A stretch of DNA of 64,000 nucleotides from Alcanivorax sp. Lineage in GTDB: Bacteria; Pseudomonadota; Gammaproteobacteria; Pseudomonadales; Alcanivoracaceae. Location of the stretch: positions 62,001-126,000 of the forward strand of contig NZ_NVWY01000004.1 of NCBI RefSeq assembly GCF_002733835.1. The letters are read 5' to 3'. A program made the translations under genes and the position numbers. This document shows positions 62,744 through 64,000 of this stretch, piece by piece (positions within the stretch are counted from its first letter, which is position 1; every line of letters begins with the position of its first letter). The notes beneath the pieces were generated by a model, which saw only the letters and a program-made list of their open reading frames with translations, made no database searches and had not been told where the DNA came from.

Positions 62744-63794
62744 TGTAGAAGGGATTGCAGGCCGGTTCGAGCGGGGTCAGCAGCGGGCTTACCTGCCGGC
62801 TGAAGACCTCGGTAGACGCATCATTACCGCTACGCCGGCGCAAGCGACTCACCAATCGGCTTAATTGGCCGTCTACTTCCACGTCCACCATCACCTGGAA
62901 ATATTCACTGCTAACGCCCAGAAGGTCGCTAACTGCCTGCTTTTCGTCGGCGTCAAGGGCGCTCAAAGGAGCAAGCTGCATCAGATCACTCACGGTTGTA
63001 ATCGGCTCTTCTTGGCGGGCTTTGACAATGGCTTCTACTGCGCCGGTACCCGCTATTGCGCCCAGCACCGCATCCAGCACCTGGGGCGGCGCCGTATTCA
63101 CATTCAATGTAGTTCCCAGCGGTAGCGCCGTAAACAGCCCCCAGACCATGCTGTCCTGGGGTTGATTGGCCACCTGGAAGCTGAGCAAGGCACGCATTTC
63201 CGATTCATGGGCCGCCGGCATGTTCGGAGTCCGGCGGTTACGGTAATCCGCGTCTTCCGCCCCTTCGACCCCATCCACAATATTGTTGGAATCCAGCCAA
63301 TCCGCCATTTCGTTGGCCAGTCGTGACGCGTCTGTTTCCTGGGGGAAAGTCAGTTCGATGAGCCGGGTAAGCCGGTCAATCGCCTCTGGATCGCGAACAA
63401 AGGCATCGCCTTGAGCCGTAATCAACCAATTGAGATTAAAACGCCCCTGTAGATCCTGGACGCTGGCGCTGAGCATGGCGTCTTCATAGGGGGTGGGCGG
63501 TAATTGTACTGCCCACTGCTCTTCCACGCAGTCATCAACCAGCGCGTTATTGTTCTGGTCATCCTGCAGGTCATCGATCAGCCCCTGCTGGGCCACCACT
63601 TCCGCCGCCATGGCATATTGGTACCGCTTGTCCCATTGCAGCAGGTTGTCCGCCCGAGTAAGAAAACGATCCTGGCGAAACAGTACCTCCACGGTAATGG
63701 TGGTCAACAGGGCCAGCAGTAAAAGCACGATCACCAGCGCCATTCCTCGCTGCTGATGCACGACGCCATTACGCCTGCGCAGTATCAACTCCAT
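62733..63794 (-). CDS. gspK: Type II secretion system minor pseudopilin K
   Basis: The 353-residue protein has a prepilin leader with the hydrophobic segment G-M-A-L-V-I-V-L-L-L-L-A-L-L (cleavage after G about 17) and the long globular GspK domain (DGVEGAEDADYRNRRTPNMP). It caps the pseudopilus. ATG at 63794 overlaps the gspJ end. Confidence 0.9.
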   Translation of the reverse strand: MELILRRRNGVVHQQRGMALVIVLLLLALLTTITVEVLFRQDRFLTRADNLLQWDKRYQYAMAAEVVAQQGLIDDLQDDQNNNALVDDCVEEQWAVQLPPTPYEDAMLSASVQDLQGRFNLNWLITAQGDAFVRDPEAIDRLTRLIELTFPQETDASRLANEMADWLDSNNIVDGVEGAEDADYRNRRTPNMPAAHESEMRALLSFQVANQPQDSMVWGLFTALPLGTTLNVNTAPPQVLDAVLGAIAGTGAVEAIVKARQEEPITTVSDLMQLAPLSALDADEKQAVSDLLGVSSEYFQVMVDVEVDGQLSRLVSRLRRRSGNDASTEVFSRQVSPLLTPLEPACNPFYNAQ

Positions 63795-64000
63795 GGGTTC
63801 ACCACGGTCCGGTAGAAACGGTGCACGATGTCACCGTTTTCCAGCTCGATTTCCAGCTCGATACTCTTTGGCAGACGCTGCTGCCAGACTGGAACGGCCG
63901 CCATGGCCACATCCGGCCACAGCTCCAGCCACTGCCACTCCCCCTGGGGAGTCAAATCAAGGTAGCGGACAGTAAAGCGCTCCACGTGATCCAGCAGCAC
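63785..64000 (-). CDS. gspJ: Type II secretion system minor pseudopilin J, C-terminal part
   Basis: Seventy-two codons are open to the window edge, with ERFTVRYLDLTPQGEWQWLELWPD and an aromatic end (FYRTVVNPWS), like the C-terminus of GspJ. The N-terminal prepilin part lies outside the window. It overlaps gspK by ten bases. Confidence 0.75.
   Translation of the reverse strand: MLLDHVERFTVRYLDLTPQGEWQWLELWPDVAMAAVPVWQQRLPKSIELEIELENGDIVHRFYRTVVNPWS

Noticed and set aside
1-64000. CRISPR arrays, tRNA or rRNA genes and insertion sequences
   Set aside because: None was found on reading; no regularly spaced repeats, cloverleaf-like CCA ends or transposase-like frames were seen.

Overview
The window looks like a 64 kb piece of a gammaproteobacterial chromosome, most probably Alcanivorax or a close relative. 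This is inferred from protein character and gene order (Anr/HemN/cbb3 oxidase cluster arranged as in Pseudomonas, DcaP-type porin, type II secretion genes, latex-clearing-like DUF2236 protein); no 16S or other marker is present. Three segments can be told apart.

(1) 1-5655: host genes: the start of rsmE (partial), a MoxR ATPase/VWA pair, a DcaP-like porin and a MATE exporter.

(2) 5656-17251: a complete-looking prophage of a tailless, membrane-containing phage related to corticovirus PM2. It has an HUH rolling-circle Rep, a packaging ATPase, a P2-like double-jelly-roll major capsid protein, a peptidoglycan-cleaving protein, a large spike candidate and more than ten very small membrane proteins. 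Nearly all genes run leftward and are joined by TAATG or ATGA overlaps. A repressor and a second regulator at the two ends run rightward. There is no integrase. Instead both ends are dif-like XerC/XerD sites sharing a 17-bp core (16/17 identical), so the element appears to sit in the chromosomal dif site, and the window would lie at the replication terminus. Several genes and sites here were too short for ordinary gene calling and were found by reading the sequence.

(3) 17252-64000: host genes again. An RND efflux pair is followed by a microaerobic respiration block: ccoNOQP, ccoGHIS, a SafE-like protein, hemN, anr and a tandem universal stress protein. Perfect FNR/Anr boxes lie before ccoN and hemN. 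Next come housekeeping and stress genes: yaaA, an MBL hydrolase, corA, an alkB-like gene interrupted by an in-frame TGA, a SpmA-SpmB-type membrane protein, prc, a DUF2236 oxygenase-like protein behind a 14-bp inverted repeat, an ABC1/UbiB-like kinase, pntAA-pntAB-pntB, a DUF481 protein, mscS and metH. The right end holds a degenerate PEP-synthase-like protein, a Lit-like membrane protein, a lipoprotein hydrolase, and the end of a type II secretion operon (gspJ partial, gspK, gspL, gspM).

The main discovery-type observation is the dif-integrated PM2-like prophage. The two junctions allow host dif and phage attP to be reconstructed. They also imply that in the circular phage the repressor and the second regulator are adjacent, with attP and a hairpin between them.
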